Shown: positions 1 through 8,406 of the stretch, piece by piece
Layout of the letters: every line of letters starts with the position of its first letter
Position numbering within the stretch: the stretch's first letter is position 1
Source of the DNA: Clostridium sp.
Lineage (GTDB): Bacteria; Bacillota; Clostridia; Clostridiales; Clostridiaceae
Assembly (NCBI GenBank): GCA_015058405.1
Contig: SVCL01000058.1
Coordinates: forward strand, 1-64,000
Length of the DNA stretch: 64,000 nt
Direction: 5' to 3'
Program-made: the position numbers and the translations under genes
Notes under the pieces: model-generated
Database searches by the model: none
Told to the model about the DNA's origin: nothing
What the model saw: only the letters and a program-made list of their open reading frames with translations

Positions 1-2
1 TA

Positions 3-86
3 GGGAAATTAGATAATTTAATAATATTAAATACAGGTAAAGTGAATCCTTGCAGCAGATATTTAAAAGCTGTTAGAGGACTTTAA
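3..86 (+). CDS. C-terminal end of an upstream gene (partial)
   Basis: An open frame enters from the left edge and ends at TAA 84-86, giving 27 residues that finish with the tail CSRYLKAVRGL. A hairpin with a T-rich tail follows at once, which fits the 3' end of a real gene. Too little is visible to name the product. The call rests only on the open frame, codon use like the neighbours and the terminator. Confidence 0.5.
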   Translation, partial: GKLDNLIILNTGKVNPCSRYLKAVRGL

Positions 87-94
87 CTATACAT

Positions 95-121
95 ACGGAA
101 AAATATTTTTTTTATTTTCCG
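95..121 (+). terminator. Terminator of the upstream gene
   Basis: Stem CGGAAAA (96-102) pairs with TTTTCCG (115-121) around an A/T-rich loop carrying a run of T. It lies directly after the stop at 86 and before the metG T-box leader. Confidence 0.4.
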
Positions 122-174
122 AAAGTAACTTGACACTATCGGAATGGGAAAAATAATTGACAGAGGTATTTTTT

Positions 175-470
175 TGATTTATCATGAAAATGATAAAAGC
201 AGTGAAGAGAAGAGTAGTAAAGTAGCAGGTTTAAAGAGAGTTAACATATGGTGAAAGTTAATAGCTGAAAGCTTTATGAAGATGGTCTTGGAGTAAAATT
301 ATTGAGCATAAATGTTAGATAATTTCGGGAGCAACCGTTATATTGCAAGGTGATGATAGTCACCTAGAGAGTTTCTTATTGTGAAGTAAGAAAAAAGTAG
401 AGTGGTAACGCGTAAAATTAGTTTAATACGTCTCTATATAGGTAAATATAACCTATATAGAGACTTTTTT
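175..470 (+). promoter_or_regulatory. T-box leader of metG (Met-tRNA sensing)
   Basis: The leader has the expected order: a purine-rich stem I with the GGTGAAA element (about 250-256), a candidate specifier ATG at 276-278 followed by A, the T-box core AGAGTGGTAACGCG at 399-412 (two differences from AGGGTGGNACCGCG), and an intrinsic terminator made of GTCTCTATATAGGT (430-443) and its complement (451-464) followed by T6. Uncharged tRNA-Met would stabilise the antiterminator and allow metG transcription. The Met specifier agrees with the downstream gene; the exact specifier position is inferred. Confidence 0.85.
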
Positions 471-499
471 ATTTTTTGAGAGAAAGGAAGTATTAGGAT

Positions 500-2428
500 A
501 TGTGTAAAAAACCATATTATATAACTACACCAATTTATTATCCATCAACAAAGTTACATATAGGTAACACTTATACAACTGTTGCAGCTGATGCAGTAGC
601 TAGATTTAAAAGATTAACAGGTCATGACGTAATGTTTTTAACAGGAACAGATGAACATGGTCAAAAAATTCAAAGAATAGCAAAAGAAAAAGGTATAACA
701 CCAAAGGAACATGTTGATGAAGTAGTTGCAGGAATCAAAGACTTATGGAAGATGATGAACATAAGCTATGATAAATTTATAAGAACAACTGATGACTATC
801 ATGTAAAAGCAGTTCAAGATATAGTAAAGAAACTTTACGATCAAGGAGATATCTATAAGAGTTCATATGAAGGATGGTACTGTACACCATGTGAATCTTT
901 CTGGACTGAGACTCAATTAGTAGACGGAAACTGTCCAGACTGTGGAAGACCAGTTGAAAAGTCAAAAGAAGAAGCATACTTCTTTAAGATGAGCAAATAT
1001 GCAGATAAATTAATTGAATACATTGAATCACATCCAGGATTTATAGAACCAGAATCAAGAAAGAACGAAATGATAAATAACTTCTTGAAACCAGGACTAC
1101 AAGATTTATGTATTTCAAGAACAAGCTTTGATTGGGGTATACCTGTAACTTTTGATCCAGATCACGTAGTTTATGTATGGATAGATGCATTATCAAACTA
1201 TATTACAGCTTTAGGATATGGAAGTGGAAATACAGAATTATATGATAAGTTCTGGCCAGCAGATGTACATTTAATAGGAAAAGATATATTAAGATTCCAT
1301 ACAATATATTGGCCAATTATGTTAATGGCTTTAGGTTTACCATTACCTAAGAAAGTATTTGGTCATGGATGGTTACTAGTTGACGGTGGTAAGATGTCAA
1401 AATCAAAAGGTAACGTAGTAGATCCAGTAACTCTAGTTAACATATTTGGAGTAGATCCTGTTAGATACTACTTATTAAGAGAAATTCCATTTGGATCAGA
1501 TGGTTTATTTAATAATGAAATATTCATAAAGAAAATAAACTCAGACCTATGTAATGACTTAGGAAATCTTTTATCAAGAACAGTAGCAATGGTAGAAAAG
1601 TACTTTGGAGGAGTTATACCAGCACCTACAGCTAAGGAAGCTTTAGATGATGAACTTATAAATCAAGCTTTAGAAGCAGTTAAGACAGTAGAAACTGATA
1701 TAGATAACTTAAGAATTCCAGATGCTTTAGAATGTATATTTAACCTTATAGGAAGAGCAAATAAGTATATAGATGAAACAACTCCTTGGATACTTGCTAA
1801 GGATGAAGAAAAGAAAGAAAGATTAGGAACAGTTTTATATAACTTATCTGAAACTTTAAGATTTACATCTGTATTAATATCATCATTCTTACCTGATACA
1901 GCTAAGAAGATAAATGAACAAATAGCAGCTACAAATATTTCATGGGAATCTTTAAGTAGCTTTGATGGAACAGTAGTTGGAACTAAAGTTGTTAAAGGTG
2001 AAAGTCTTTTCCCAAGAATAGATGTTGATGCTAAGCTTGCAGAATTAGAGGCGTTAAAAGAAGCTAATAAGCCAGCTAAGAGAGAAATAACTCCTATAAA
2101 AGAAGAAATAACTATAGAAGATTTTGAAAAGTTAGATCTTAGAGTAGTTAAAGTATTAGCTTGTGAACCAGTAAAGGGAGCTAAGAAGTTACTTAAATTA
2201 AAGGTAGATTTAGGTGGAGAAGAAAGACAGGTTGTTTCAGGAATATCTAAATTCTACAAACCAGAAGAATTAGTAGGAAAGAACGTAGTTTTAGTAGCTA
2301 ACTTAAAGCCAGTAAAATTAAGAGGTGAATTATCTCAAGGTATGATATTAGCTGCTTCAACAGATGATGATAGTGTATTATCAGTAGTTAATCCAGGAGA
2401 ATTACCAACAGGTAGTGTTGTAAGATAA
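500..2428 (+). CDS. metG: Methionine--tRNA ligase
   Basis: Class I aminoacyl-tRNA synthetase that charges tRNA-Met in the cytoplasm. At 642 aa it is the long form. The catalytic domain shows the HIGN signature near residue 21 (KLHIGNTYT), a Zn knuckle with CTPC and CPDC pairs around residues 127-147, and KMSKS near residue 300. The anticodon-binding helical domain follows. The last ~110 residues (from about 535, DFEKLDLRVVKV) are a Trbp111/EMAP-II-like tRNA-binding domain. ATG 500 is preceded by GAGAGAAAGGAAG. It stands alone behind a Met T-box and is followed by two hairpin terminators. Confidence 0.97.
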   Translation: MCKKPYYITTPIYYPSTKLHIGNTYTTVAADAVARFKRLTGHDVMFLTGTDEHGQKIQRIAKEKGITPKEHVDEVVAGIKDLWKMMNISYDKFIRTTDDYHVKAVQDIVKKLYDQGDIYKSSYEGWYCTPCESFWTETQLVDGNCPDCGRPVEKSKEEAYFFKMSKYADKLIEYIESHPGFIEPESRKNEMINNFLKPGLQDLCISRTSFDWGIPVTFDPDHVVYVWIDALSNYITALGYGSGNTELYDKFWPADVHLIGKDILRFHTIYWPIMLMALGLPLPKKVFGHGWLLVDGGKMSKSKGNVVDPVTLVNIFGVDPVRYYLLREIPFGSDGLFNNEIFIKKINSDLCNDLGNLLSRTVAMVEKYFGGVIPAPTAKEALDDELINQALEAVKTVETDIDNLRIPDALECIFNLIGRANKYIDETTPWILAKDEEKKERLGTVLYNLSETLRFTSVLISSFLPDTAKKINEQIAATNISWESLSSFDGTVVGTKVVKGESLFPRIDVDAKLAELEALKEANKPAKREITPIKEEITIEDFEKLDLRVVKVLACEPVKGAKKLLKLKVDLGGEERQVVSGISKFYKPEELVGKNVVLVANLKPVKLRGELSQGMILAASTDDDSVLSVVNPGELPTGSVVR

Positions 2429-2433
2429 TTAGA

Positions 2434-2470
2434 AATACACAGCCACAATAAGTGTGCTGTGTATTTTTTA
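2434..2470 (+). terminator. metG terminator
   Basis: AATACACAGC (2434-2443) pairs with GCTGTGTATT (2456-2465) and is followed by a T run, just after the metG stop. Confidence 0.8.
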
Positions 2471-2522
2471 TGTTACGAAAACTTATATAATTTTATTGAG
2501 TATTTAACTTAATAAAGCAAAT

Positions 2523-2563
2523 AATAGAGCGTCTACAATAGGGGATGAGGCGCTCTATTTTTA
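2523..2563 (+). terminator. Second hairpin downstream of metG
   Basis: ATAGAGCG (2524-2531) pairs with CGCTCTAT (2551-2558) over a 19-nt loop with TTTTT after it. It acts as a back-up terminator or marks the end of an untracked short transcript. Nothing else is seen between 2470 and the next gene. Confidence 0.6.
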
Positions 2564-2708
2564 ACCACCTTTTGGTGATTAAGGGGTAAATAATAATGTT
2601 TTAACTACTTTACAAGTAATAATATAATATATGAATGTGGCAATTGTATGACAATTTGAAGTATATATATTTATTTTTTGAAGAAAATAAATATAAGAGG
2701 TGAAATTT

Positions 2709-3152
2709 ATGGAACATGAGCAAGTTTATATACAAGAAATGAATAAGTTTTTAAAAGGAGTTCATATGGGTGGAACTACTTTTAAAGATTATCTAGAAAA
2801 AGCTCAATCATATGAGTTGAAAGAGGCTTTATTAGAGATTATAGAATCTTTTAAAAGACATGAAGAAGCAATAACTAAAAGAATAAATCAAATGGGTGGT
2901 GATGCAGCAGATTCAGTAGGAATTATGGGTATGATGGGTGAATTTTTTGAAAAGGTAAAGCTTATCCCAGTTGATTCTGATAAAGAAGTTATTGAACACG
3001 CCGTAAAAGCTATGGAAATGGGAATTAAAAATGGTAATAAATTTATTGATGAAAATCAAAATTTAGAGGAAAGTTTAATGAAAGAAGTTAAAGGGGTAGT
3101 AGATGATTATTATAATCATTTTAGAAAGTTACAATCTATAAAAATAGAATAG
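2709..3152 (+). CDS. DUF2383-like four-helix (ferritin-like) protein
   Basis: 147-aa soluble, all-helical acidic protein. The spacing of charged and hydrophobic residues, the early EHEQ and the central SFKRHEEAI helix resemble the DUF2383 (PA2169-type) ferritin-like families found in spore formers. No function is established. I chose ATG 2709 because AGAGGTG lies six bases ahead; an in-frame GTG at 2700 falls inside that ribosome binding site. It is a single gene, flanked by the metG terminators and its own hairpin at 3161. The family call comes from overall resemblance and is moderately sure. Confidence 0.65.
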   Translation: MEHEQVYIQEMNKFLKGVHMGGTTFKDYLEKAQSYELKEALLEIIESFKRHEEAITKRINQMGGDAADSVGIMGMMGEFFEKVKLIPVDSDKEVIEHAVKAMEMGIKNGNKFIDENQNLEESLMKEVKGVVDDYYNHFRKLQSIKIE

Positions 3153-3160
3153 TTAATTTT

Positions 3161-3199
3161 TATCAGATATAAGTTTGAATTTATATCTGATATTTTTTT
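3161..3199 (+). terminator. Terminator
   Basis: Perfect 12-bp stem TATCAGATATAA (3161-3172) with TTATATCTGATA (3181-3192), followed by T7. Confidence 0.85.
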
Positions 3200-3246
3200 A
3201 CAATTAATATAAATATATTCAATTAATTGTAAGGGGACTAATATTG

Positions 3247-3721
3247 ATGGTGAAGATTAAAGAAAAAGATATTAAAGAAGTAATGAAGATTTATGAAATA
3301 AATAATCAAGTTGGAAAATCTAAATTTAGTAGTAACTGTTCAAGAATATTTGGGGAATGCCATTGAAGTAATAAATAAAAAGTTAGTAAAAGAAATTGCA
3401 AAGTTAATGGCTAATATGCATAAAGTATCGGAAGATAAGAATTGTCATATACATAATGATACCATATGGAGTCTTTGGAAATATGATTCTGATATTATGA
3501 GAGGATATGTAGATACATATAGAAGTATTAGAAAATTAAATATATTTGAAATTCGAGCTATGAATGATATTTATGCGGTTGTAGTTCCCTTTTGGTGGAG
3601 TAGAATTATTTTTGAAGAAGAAGGCTCTTTAATATATATTGTTAAAAAGAAAGATAGAAGAAATTTAAGAGAGTTTTTAAATGAAACTTATAGGATGCTT
3701 GGTCTAAAATATTTTAATTAG
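3247..3721 (+). pseudogene. Small unknown protein, probably frameshifted
   Basis: A start with a good ribosome binding site (AAGGGG, then ATG 3247) opens a frame reading MVKIKEKDIKEVMKIYEINNQVGKS and stopping at 3364-3366. A second frame opens at 3302 and runs to TAG 3719-3721, with only a poor TTG (3311) as a start. Removing one base around GTTGGAAAA (about 3310-3317) joins them into one protein of about 157 aa. The C-terminal part has a WW pair and a basic tail (YIVKKKDRRNLREF); I do not recognise the family. It could be a decayed gene, a sequencing error or, less likely, programmed frameshifting. Confidence 0.5.
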
Positions 3722-3769
3722 GAATTAAAAAATATATATTCTTTTGATGTATATATTCTCATATAAGAT

Positions 3770-3833
3770 ACGCAGATATTAAAAAATGCTTCCAAGTGAA
3801 ATTTTTTTAGGAAGCATCTTGAGATTTCTGCGT
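3770..3833. terminator. Nested bidirectional hairpin between convergent genes
   Basis: Outer arms ACGCAGA (3770-3776) and TCTGCGT (3827-3833) enclose inner arms ATGCTTCC (3786-3793) and GGAAGCAT (3810-3817), with T/A tracts suited to termination from either side. It separates the gene ending at 3721 from the sigma factor gene ending at 3858 on the other strand. Confidence 0.65.
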
Positions 3834-3857
3834 GTTTTATTTATATGAAGAGTTGTA

Positions 3858-4382
3858 TTATATAACATAACTTTTTTGTAATTTGTTTAGAGCAAGTTTT
3901 CTATTTTTATATACTGCTTGTCTTGATATATTTAGAGAATCTGCTATTTCTGAATCTGATAAACAGTATTTATATCTCATAGTTATTATTTTTTTCTGAT
4001 GATCAGATAAATTAGATATTAAATCATCAAATATAATTGATGAATTATCTATTGGATTATAAGATGTAGATTTATCTATTTCAATATCAGTTAGTTCTGA
4101 ATTAAATGTCACTTTTTCTTTTGAAGTTTTACGGTAAATATTCATGCAGCAATTCTTTAGTGAAGTATTAATATATGCATATAGTGCTTTATCTGAATTA
4201 AAGTTATCAAGTTGAATTTTCTTTAATAATTGCCAAAGAAATAGAGTAAGATCATTTTTATAGGATTCAATATGAAAGCTTATAACCAAAAAGTTTATTC
4301 TTTTACTAAATAGGTCGTAAATAGTATCAAAGTTGTTATTATTATTGTTGTTAAAATATACTAATTGTTCTGTTAATGACAT
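3858..4382 (-). CDS. Putative alternative sigma factor of the TcdR/UviA type
   Basis: 174-aa protein with a sigma-region-2-like N-terminal half (LTLFLWQLLKKIQL, residues ~50-63) and a clear C-terminal region-4 helix-turn-helix (SDSEIADSLNISRQAVYKNR, ~142-161), the layout of the small clostridial sigma factors TcdR, BotR, TetR and UviA. I start at ATG 4382: AGGGGAG lies eight bases ahead, while an upstream in-frame ATG at 4412 has no such site. A run of Asn codons at residues ~11-17 is a trinucleotide microsatellite. No toxin, bacteriocin or phage gene is next to it, so its regulon is unknown. An ECF sigma or a sigma-like activator is the alternative. Confidence 0.6.
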   Translation of the reverse strand: MSLTEQLVYFNNNNNNNFDTIYDLFSKRINFLVISFHIESYKNDLTLFLWQLLKKIQLDNFNSDKALYAYINTSLKNCCMNIYRKTSKEKVTFNSELTDIEIDKSTSYNPIDNSSIIFDDLISNLSDHQKKIITMRYKYCLSDSEIADSLNISRQAVYKNRKLALNKLQKSYVI

Positions 4383-4780
4383 TAAAAAATCTCCCCTCAA
4401 TTTGTAATACATAAATATAAACCGAACACATGTTCTTATTGTAAACCTAAAATTATATTTTTTTCAAATTTTTTTATGTGGTGTGAACTAAAAAAGGTTT
4501 GTTTAAAATCACAACACAAAAAATTAAAGTTATAATACTGGGTTTTAAGGTGAAAATTATTTGGAATCACAATACAAAAAAATATTAGGGAAGTATTGAA
4601 ATTTAAATGAAAATTTTTATGGTTATAATGCAGTAAATGAATTCAAATTGAAATTATGGTGTACATATAATGAAACTTTATTGATATAAGGTTTTTATTA
4701 TGTAGATACTATACGATAGTTAAATGTGTAGGAGTTTTGGTATAATAATGATGAATTATTATTAGGGATGTGAAGTTGAA
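4383..4780. promoter_or_regulatory. Divergent intergenic region with a repeated AATCACAAYACAAAAAA motif
   Basis: About 400 bp between the sigma gene (leftward) and tatD (rightward). It carries two near-identical 20-bp direct repeats at 4507-4526 and 4565-4584, 58 bp apart, within A/T-rich sequence. They could bind a regulator or the divergently encoded sigma factor's RNA polymerase. No open frame of note and no structured RNA is evident. Confidence 0.4.
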
Positions 4781-5578
4781 ATGAATAATAAATATGCTAT
4801 TTTTGATAGCCACGCTCATTATGATGATGAAGCCTTTGATGTTGATAGAGAAGAGTTACTTAAGGATTTACATGACAATGGTATTATTGGAGTTTTAGAC
4901 TGTGCTTCAAGTTATGAAAGTTTAAGTAAAGTTGTAGATATTATTAATAAGTGGGATTTTGTTTATGGAGCTCTTGGGCTGCATCCTGAGAATGCTAATG
5001 AACTTACTCCTGAAGTTATGGAAGAAATAAAAACATTAATAAAGAATAATAAAAAGGTTATAGCTGTAGGTGAAATAGGATTAGATTATTATTGGGATGA
5101 AAATCCTCCAAGAGAAATTCAAAAGGAAGTCTTTAGAAAACATATGGAACTTGCAAGAGAACTAAATCTTCCTGTTGTTATTCATGATAGAGATGCTCAT
5201 CAAGATACTTTAGAAATAATGAAAGAGTTTCCTGAAGTAATAGGAACAGTTCATTGTTTTTCTGGTAGTGTTGAATTTGCTAGAGAATGTTTAAAGCTTG
5301 GATATTACATAGGAGTAACTGGCGTTGTTACTTTTAAAAATGCTAAGAAACTTGTAGAAGTGGTTAAAGAAGTGCCTTTAGATAGATTGCTAGTTGAAAC
5401 TGATTGTCCTTACATGGCTCCAGAACCAAATAGAGGTAAGAGAAATAAATCAGATTATATAGAGTATATAATAGAAAAGATTGCAATGATTAAGGAAATA
5501 GATTCAAAACAATTAAATATGCAAATTAACGAGAATTTTTATAGGTTGATGAATATGGAAAAATATGGTAAAATCTAA
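4781..5578 (+). CDS. tatD: TatD family metal-dependent deoxyribonuclease
   Basis: 265-aa TIM-barrel hydrolase of the TatD/YcfH family (YabD in Bacillus). Metal ligands are visible: the HAH pair in DSHAHYDD near residue 10, Glu in VGEIGLDYYW near 95, His in VIHDRDAHQD and VHCFSG, and Asp in ETDCPYMAP near 205. Family members are 3'-5' DNases linked to DNA repair and turnover. ATG 4781 follows an AGGGATGTGAAG stretch. Its place before yabE-rnmV-rsmA matches the conserved Bacillus order metS-yabD-yabE-rnmV-ksgA. Confidence 0.93.
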   Translation: MNNKYAIFDSHAHYDDEAFDVDREELLKDLHDNGIIGVLDCASSYESLSKVVDIINKWDFVYGALGLHPENANELTPEVMEEIKTLIKNNKKVIAVGEIGLDYYWDENPPREIQKEVFRKHMELARELNLPVVIHDRDAHQDTLEIMKEFPEVIGTVHCFSGSVEFARECLKLGYYIGVTGVVTFKNAKKLVEVVKEVPLDRLLVETDCPYMAPEPNRGKRNKSDYIEYIIEKIAMIKEIDSKQLNMQINENFYRLMNMEKYGKI

Positions 5579-5731
5579 CGGTACAGCGAAAAGATAATAA
5601 TCAGAACCAAGGTGGTAATTGCCAATAGGTCTTCACCAAAAGAAACTGGTTAAATAAGGAGAAGTATATTACAAACACTACAAATTTAACTCAAAAATCG
5701 ACTTAAATAACCTAGTTAAAAGGGCTAAAAT
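5579..5731 (+). other. Unassigned, possibly structured spacer between tatD and the 3D-domain gene
   Basis: 153 bp upstream of a strong promoter. It holds a possible fold: AACCA (about 5606) with TGGTT (about 5647) outside, GGTG with CACC inside, and a small GGTAATTGCC hairpin. I could not match it to a known riboswitch. It may be the tail of the tatD transcript or a small RNA. Confidence 0.25.
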
Positions 5732-5761
5732 TTGACAAGGTATCTGTTTCTAAGATATAAT
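5732..5761 (+). promoter_or_regulatory. SigA-type promoter of the 3D-domain protein gene
   Basis: TTGACA at 5732-5737, an 18-bp spacer and TATAAT at 5756-5761, both hexamers perfect. Transcription would start about 25-30 bases before ATG 5795. A short hairpin GCAAG/CTTGC (5766-5778) sits near the 5' end of the message. Confidence 0.75.
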
Positions 5762-5794
5762 TCAAGCAAGGCTCTTGCCAAAGGAGGGGAAAAT

Positions 5795-6841
5795 ATGGTA
5801 GAAAAATTCAGGGAATACTTGAAAAAAAGTTTTTCTAACAGTCCGAAGGCAAAGATAACATTGGGACTAATAATTTGTGCATGTTGTTTGGCAACTGTAT
5901 TAGTTACTATGAGAAAAACAATAATAATAGATGTAGATGGAAATAAAGAAACATTTGTCACGTACAAAGGGACTGTGGAAGATGCGTTGAAAGATAAGAA
6001 TATCGAAATAGTAGAAAAGGACAAGGTTCAACCATCATTAGAATCTAAGATAGCTAAAAATGATACAATATCGATAAAAAAGGCTGTACAAGTAAAGGTT
6101 ATTATAGCGGGTGAAGAGCGAGAGGTACTAACAGCTGAAGATACAATAGGAGACATGCTACTTGCAGAGGCAGATAACTTTAAAGGAGAAGGGTTAAGCT
6201 ATAAAGATGATGATATAATATCTCCTGCTAAAGAAACTGCAATTACAAAGGATATGAATGTAGAAGTAGTTAATGTTCAAGAAGAAGAAGTTAAAGATAT
6301 GGAAGACATACCATTCGAAACAGAACAAACAGTAGATTACAATAAGGTTAATACATTTAGAGAAGTAACGAAAACTGGAGTAGTTGGTAAGAAAGAAATA
6401 ACTTATAAAGTGGTCAAGCATAATGATGAAGTAATAGATAAGATTAGACTTGCAGAAACTCCAGTTGTTGAACCTCAAACAGAATGTGTAACTGTTGGAG
6501 GAGCTGTTGAGAAGACAAGCAGAAGTGGAGAAAAGTACTTATCTAAGAAAACCTTATATATGGAAGCAACTGCTTATAGTGGTGGTGGTCTAACAGCTAC
6601 TGGAAAATCGGTATCGTATAATCCAGGAGGAATAAGTACCATTGCTGTAGATCCAAGAGTAATACCTTTAGGATCTTTAGTTGAAGTAAGCGGTTATGGA
6701 TTAGCTGTTGCTTCAGATACTGGTGGACTTATAAAAGGAAATATAATAGATGTTTATTTTAATTCTGCTAGTGAGTGTTCATCATGGGGAAGGAAATATA
6801 ATGTTGAGGTAAACATTAGATCATATCCAGGTGAATGGTAA
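5795..6841 (+). CDS. yabE: YabE-like cell-wall protein with DUF348 repeats, G5-like region and 3D domain
   Basis: 348-aa protein with one N-terminal membrane segment (about residues 18-38), then DUF348-type ubiquitin-like repeats (IIIDVDGNKETF and the following VKVIIAGEER unit), a G5-like stretch and a C-terminal 3D domain with the three conserved Asp (AVDPRVIPLG, ASDTGG, IIDVYF). The 3D domain is the double-psi barrel of lytic transglycosylases, so a peptidoglycan-cleaving role related to Rpf and Bacillus YabE is likely. ATG 5795 follows AAGGAGGGGAAAAT. It has its own strong promoter and a terminator at 6851. The symbol reflects synteny as well as domains. Confidence 0.85.
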   Translation: MVEKFREYLKKSFSNSPKAKITLGLIICACCLATVLVTMRKTIIIDVDGNKETFVTYKGTVEDALKDKNIEIVEKDKVQPSLESKIAKNDTISIKKAVQVKVIIAGEEREVLTAEDTIGDMLLAEADNFKGEGLSYKDDDIISPAKETAITKDMNVEVVNVQEEEVKDMEDIPFETEQTVDYNKVNTFREVTKTGVVGKKEITYKVVKHNDEVIDKIRLAETPVVEPQTECVTVGGAVEKTSRSGEKYLSKKTLYMEATAYSGGGLTATGKSVSYNPGGISTIAVDPRVIPLGSLVEVSGYGLAVASDTGGLIKGNIIDVYFNSASECSSWGRKYNVEVNIRSYPGEW

Positions 6842-6850
6842 AAGGCTATA

Positions 6851-6881
6851 GTTAGCCCTGAAAAGGGTTAACTTTTTTTTT
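6851..6881 (+). terminator. Terminator after yabE
   Basis: GTTAGCCCT pairs with AGGGTTAAC across GAAA, followed by T8-9. Confidence 0.85.
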
Positions 6882-6950
6882 CGTGTAATTTGACATTAAA
6901 CATTAATATATGTAAATTAAGTATAGGTGAATAAGAAAGGAAGAATTATT

Positions 6951-7499
6951 ATGATTAAAGAGGTAATAGTTGTTGAAGGTAGAGACGATATAACTGCTGT
7001 AAAGAAAGCTGTTGATGCTGAAATAATAGCTACAAGTGGATTTGGTATAAATGCAAAAATTATAGATAGAATAAAAGAAGCACAAAAAAGAAAAGGTGTA
7101 ATTGTATTAACAGACCCAGATTTTGCTGGAGAAAAGATAAGAAGCATAATTTCTAAGAGAGTAAAAGGTGTAAAACATGCATACATAGCTCAAGAAGATG
7201 GATTAAAAGATGGCGATATAGGTGTAGAAAATGCATCTCCAGAAGTTATTTTAAAAGCTCTAGAAGGTGCTAAGATAACAATGGAAGAAAAAAGAGAATT
7301 CTTTACTATGGATGATATGTTCCATTTCAAATTAACAGGTGAAAGTGATTCAAAGAAAAGAAGAATAATACTTGGTAAAGAGTTAGGGATTGGATATGGT
7401 AATGCTAATCAAATGTTATCAAGACTTAATAATTATGGTATTACTGAAGAGGAATTTGTTAAGGCTATAAATAAAATACAAACTGAATTAGGAGAATAA
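6951..7499 (+). CDS. rnmV: Ribonuclease M5
   Basis: 182-aa TOPRIM nuclease that matures 5S rRNA precursors in Gram-positive bacteria. TOPRIM motifs are visible: VVEGRDD at the N-terminus (catalytic Glu) and LTDPDFAGEKIR around residues 55-66 (the DxD equivalent). ATG 6951 is preceded by AAGGAAG; the earlier in-frame GTG at 6927 lacks a site. Three bases separate its stop from rsmA, so the two are co-transcribed, as in Bacillus. Confidence 0.93.
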   Translation: MIKEVIVVEGRDDITAVKKAVDAEIIATSGFGINAKIIDRIKEAQKRKGVIVLTDPDFAGEKIRSIISKRVKGVKHAYIAQEDGLKDGDIGVENASPEVILKALEGAKITMEEKREFFTMDDMFHFKLTGESDSKKRRIILGKELGIGYGNANQMLSRLNNYGITEEEFVKAINKIQTELGE

Positions 7500-7502
7500 T
7501 AA

Positions 7503-8345
7503 ATGGATATAAAAGACTATAAGACACAGGACCTAGTAAAGAAATATAATTTTAAGTTTTCAAAAAGTTTAGGACAAAACTTCTTAATAGATGATTCTGT
7601 ATTAACAGATATAGTAGAAGGTGCTGAAGTAGATGAAAATGATTTAGTTATTGAAATAGGTCCAGGGGTTGGATCATTAACTGCACAACTTATTGGAAAG
7701 GCTAAGAAAGTAGTTTCTATAGAATTAGATAATGATCTTATTCCTATATTAGAAACAGAGCTTGGAGAATATGAAAATTTCTCACTAATACATAATGATG
7801 CTTTAAAGGTTGATTTTAATGAAATAATAGAAGAAGAAAAGAGTGTAAAGTTAGTTGCTAATTTACCTTATTACGTTACTACGCCTATAATAGTTAGACT
7901 ATTAAAAGAAAATTACAACTTTAAATCTTTAACAATAATGATTCAAAAGGAAGTTGCAGAGAGAATAGATGCTGAGCCAAACTGTAAAGAGTATGGAGCT
8001 TTATCTTTATTAGTTCAATATTACTGTAACACTAAAAAGGTTAGGATAGTTCCACCAAGTTGCTTTATACCTAGACCAAAAGTTGATTCTATAGTAATTA
8101 GATTAGATAGATTAGAGAAACCAAGGGTAGAAGTAAAAGATGAAAAGTTAATGTTTGATATAATAAGAAATGCTTTTAATATGAGAAGAAAAACTCTTTG
8201 GAATGGAACAAAGTTCTTAGGAATTGAAAAAGAAAAGCTAGAAAAAGCTTATGAAGAAGCAGGAATAGATCCAAAGAGAAGAGGAGAAACTCTAACTTTA
8301 GAAGAATTTGCAAAGCTTTCAGATAGAATTACAGAGATAAGATAG
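7503..8345 (+). CDS. rsmA: 16S rRNA (adenine1518-N6/adenine1519-N6) dimethyltransferase
   Basis: 280-aa KsgA/RsmA enzyme that dimethylates two adjacent adenines in the 16S rRNA 3' hairpin during small-subunit assembly. SAM-binding motif [12 protein letters not shown] (about 49-60) and catalytic motif [10 protein letters not shown] (about 120-129) are present, as is the N-terminal SLGQNFLID signature. It is translationally linked to rnmV. In Bacillus the next genes are yabG-veg-sspF-ispE-purR; here a long accessory region follows instead. Confidence 0.95.
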   Translation: MDIKDYKTQDLVKKYNFKFSKSLGQNFLIDDSVLTDIVEGAEVDENDLVIEIGPGVGSLTAQLIGKAKKVVSIELDNDLIPILETELGEYENFSLIHNDALKVDFNEIIEEEKSVKLVANLPYYVTTPIIVRLLKENYNFKSLTIMIQKEVAERIDAEPNCKEYGALSLLVQYYCNTKKVRIVPPSCFIPRPKVDSIVIRLDRLEKPRVEVKDEKLMFDIIRNAFNMRRKTLWNGTKFLGIEKEKLEKAYEEAGIDPKRRGETLTLEEFAKLSDRITEIR

Positions 8346-8406
8346 AATAATTAAAAAACCTCTGCATATACTTTATTGTAACAATCTATGTGGAGGGAAT
8401 AGGAGC

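Noticed and set aside
5579..5731. c-di-AMP (ydaO) riboswitch, which precedes some wall-hydrolase genes
   Set aside because: The GGGGAACC...GGGGUGAAUC signature is missing and the region lies upstream of the promoter.
6194..6478. Minus-strand frame opposite the 3D-domain gene
   Set aside because: Antisense shadow of a clear gene, no ribosome binding site.
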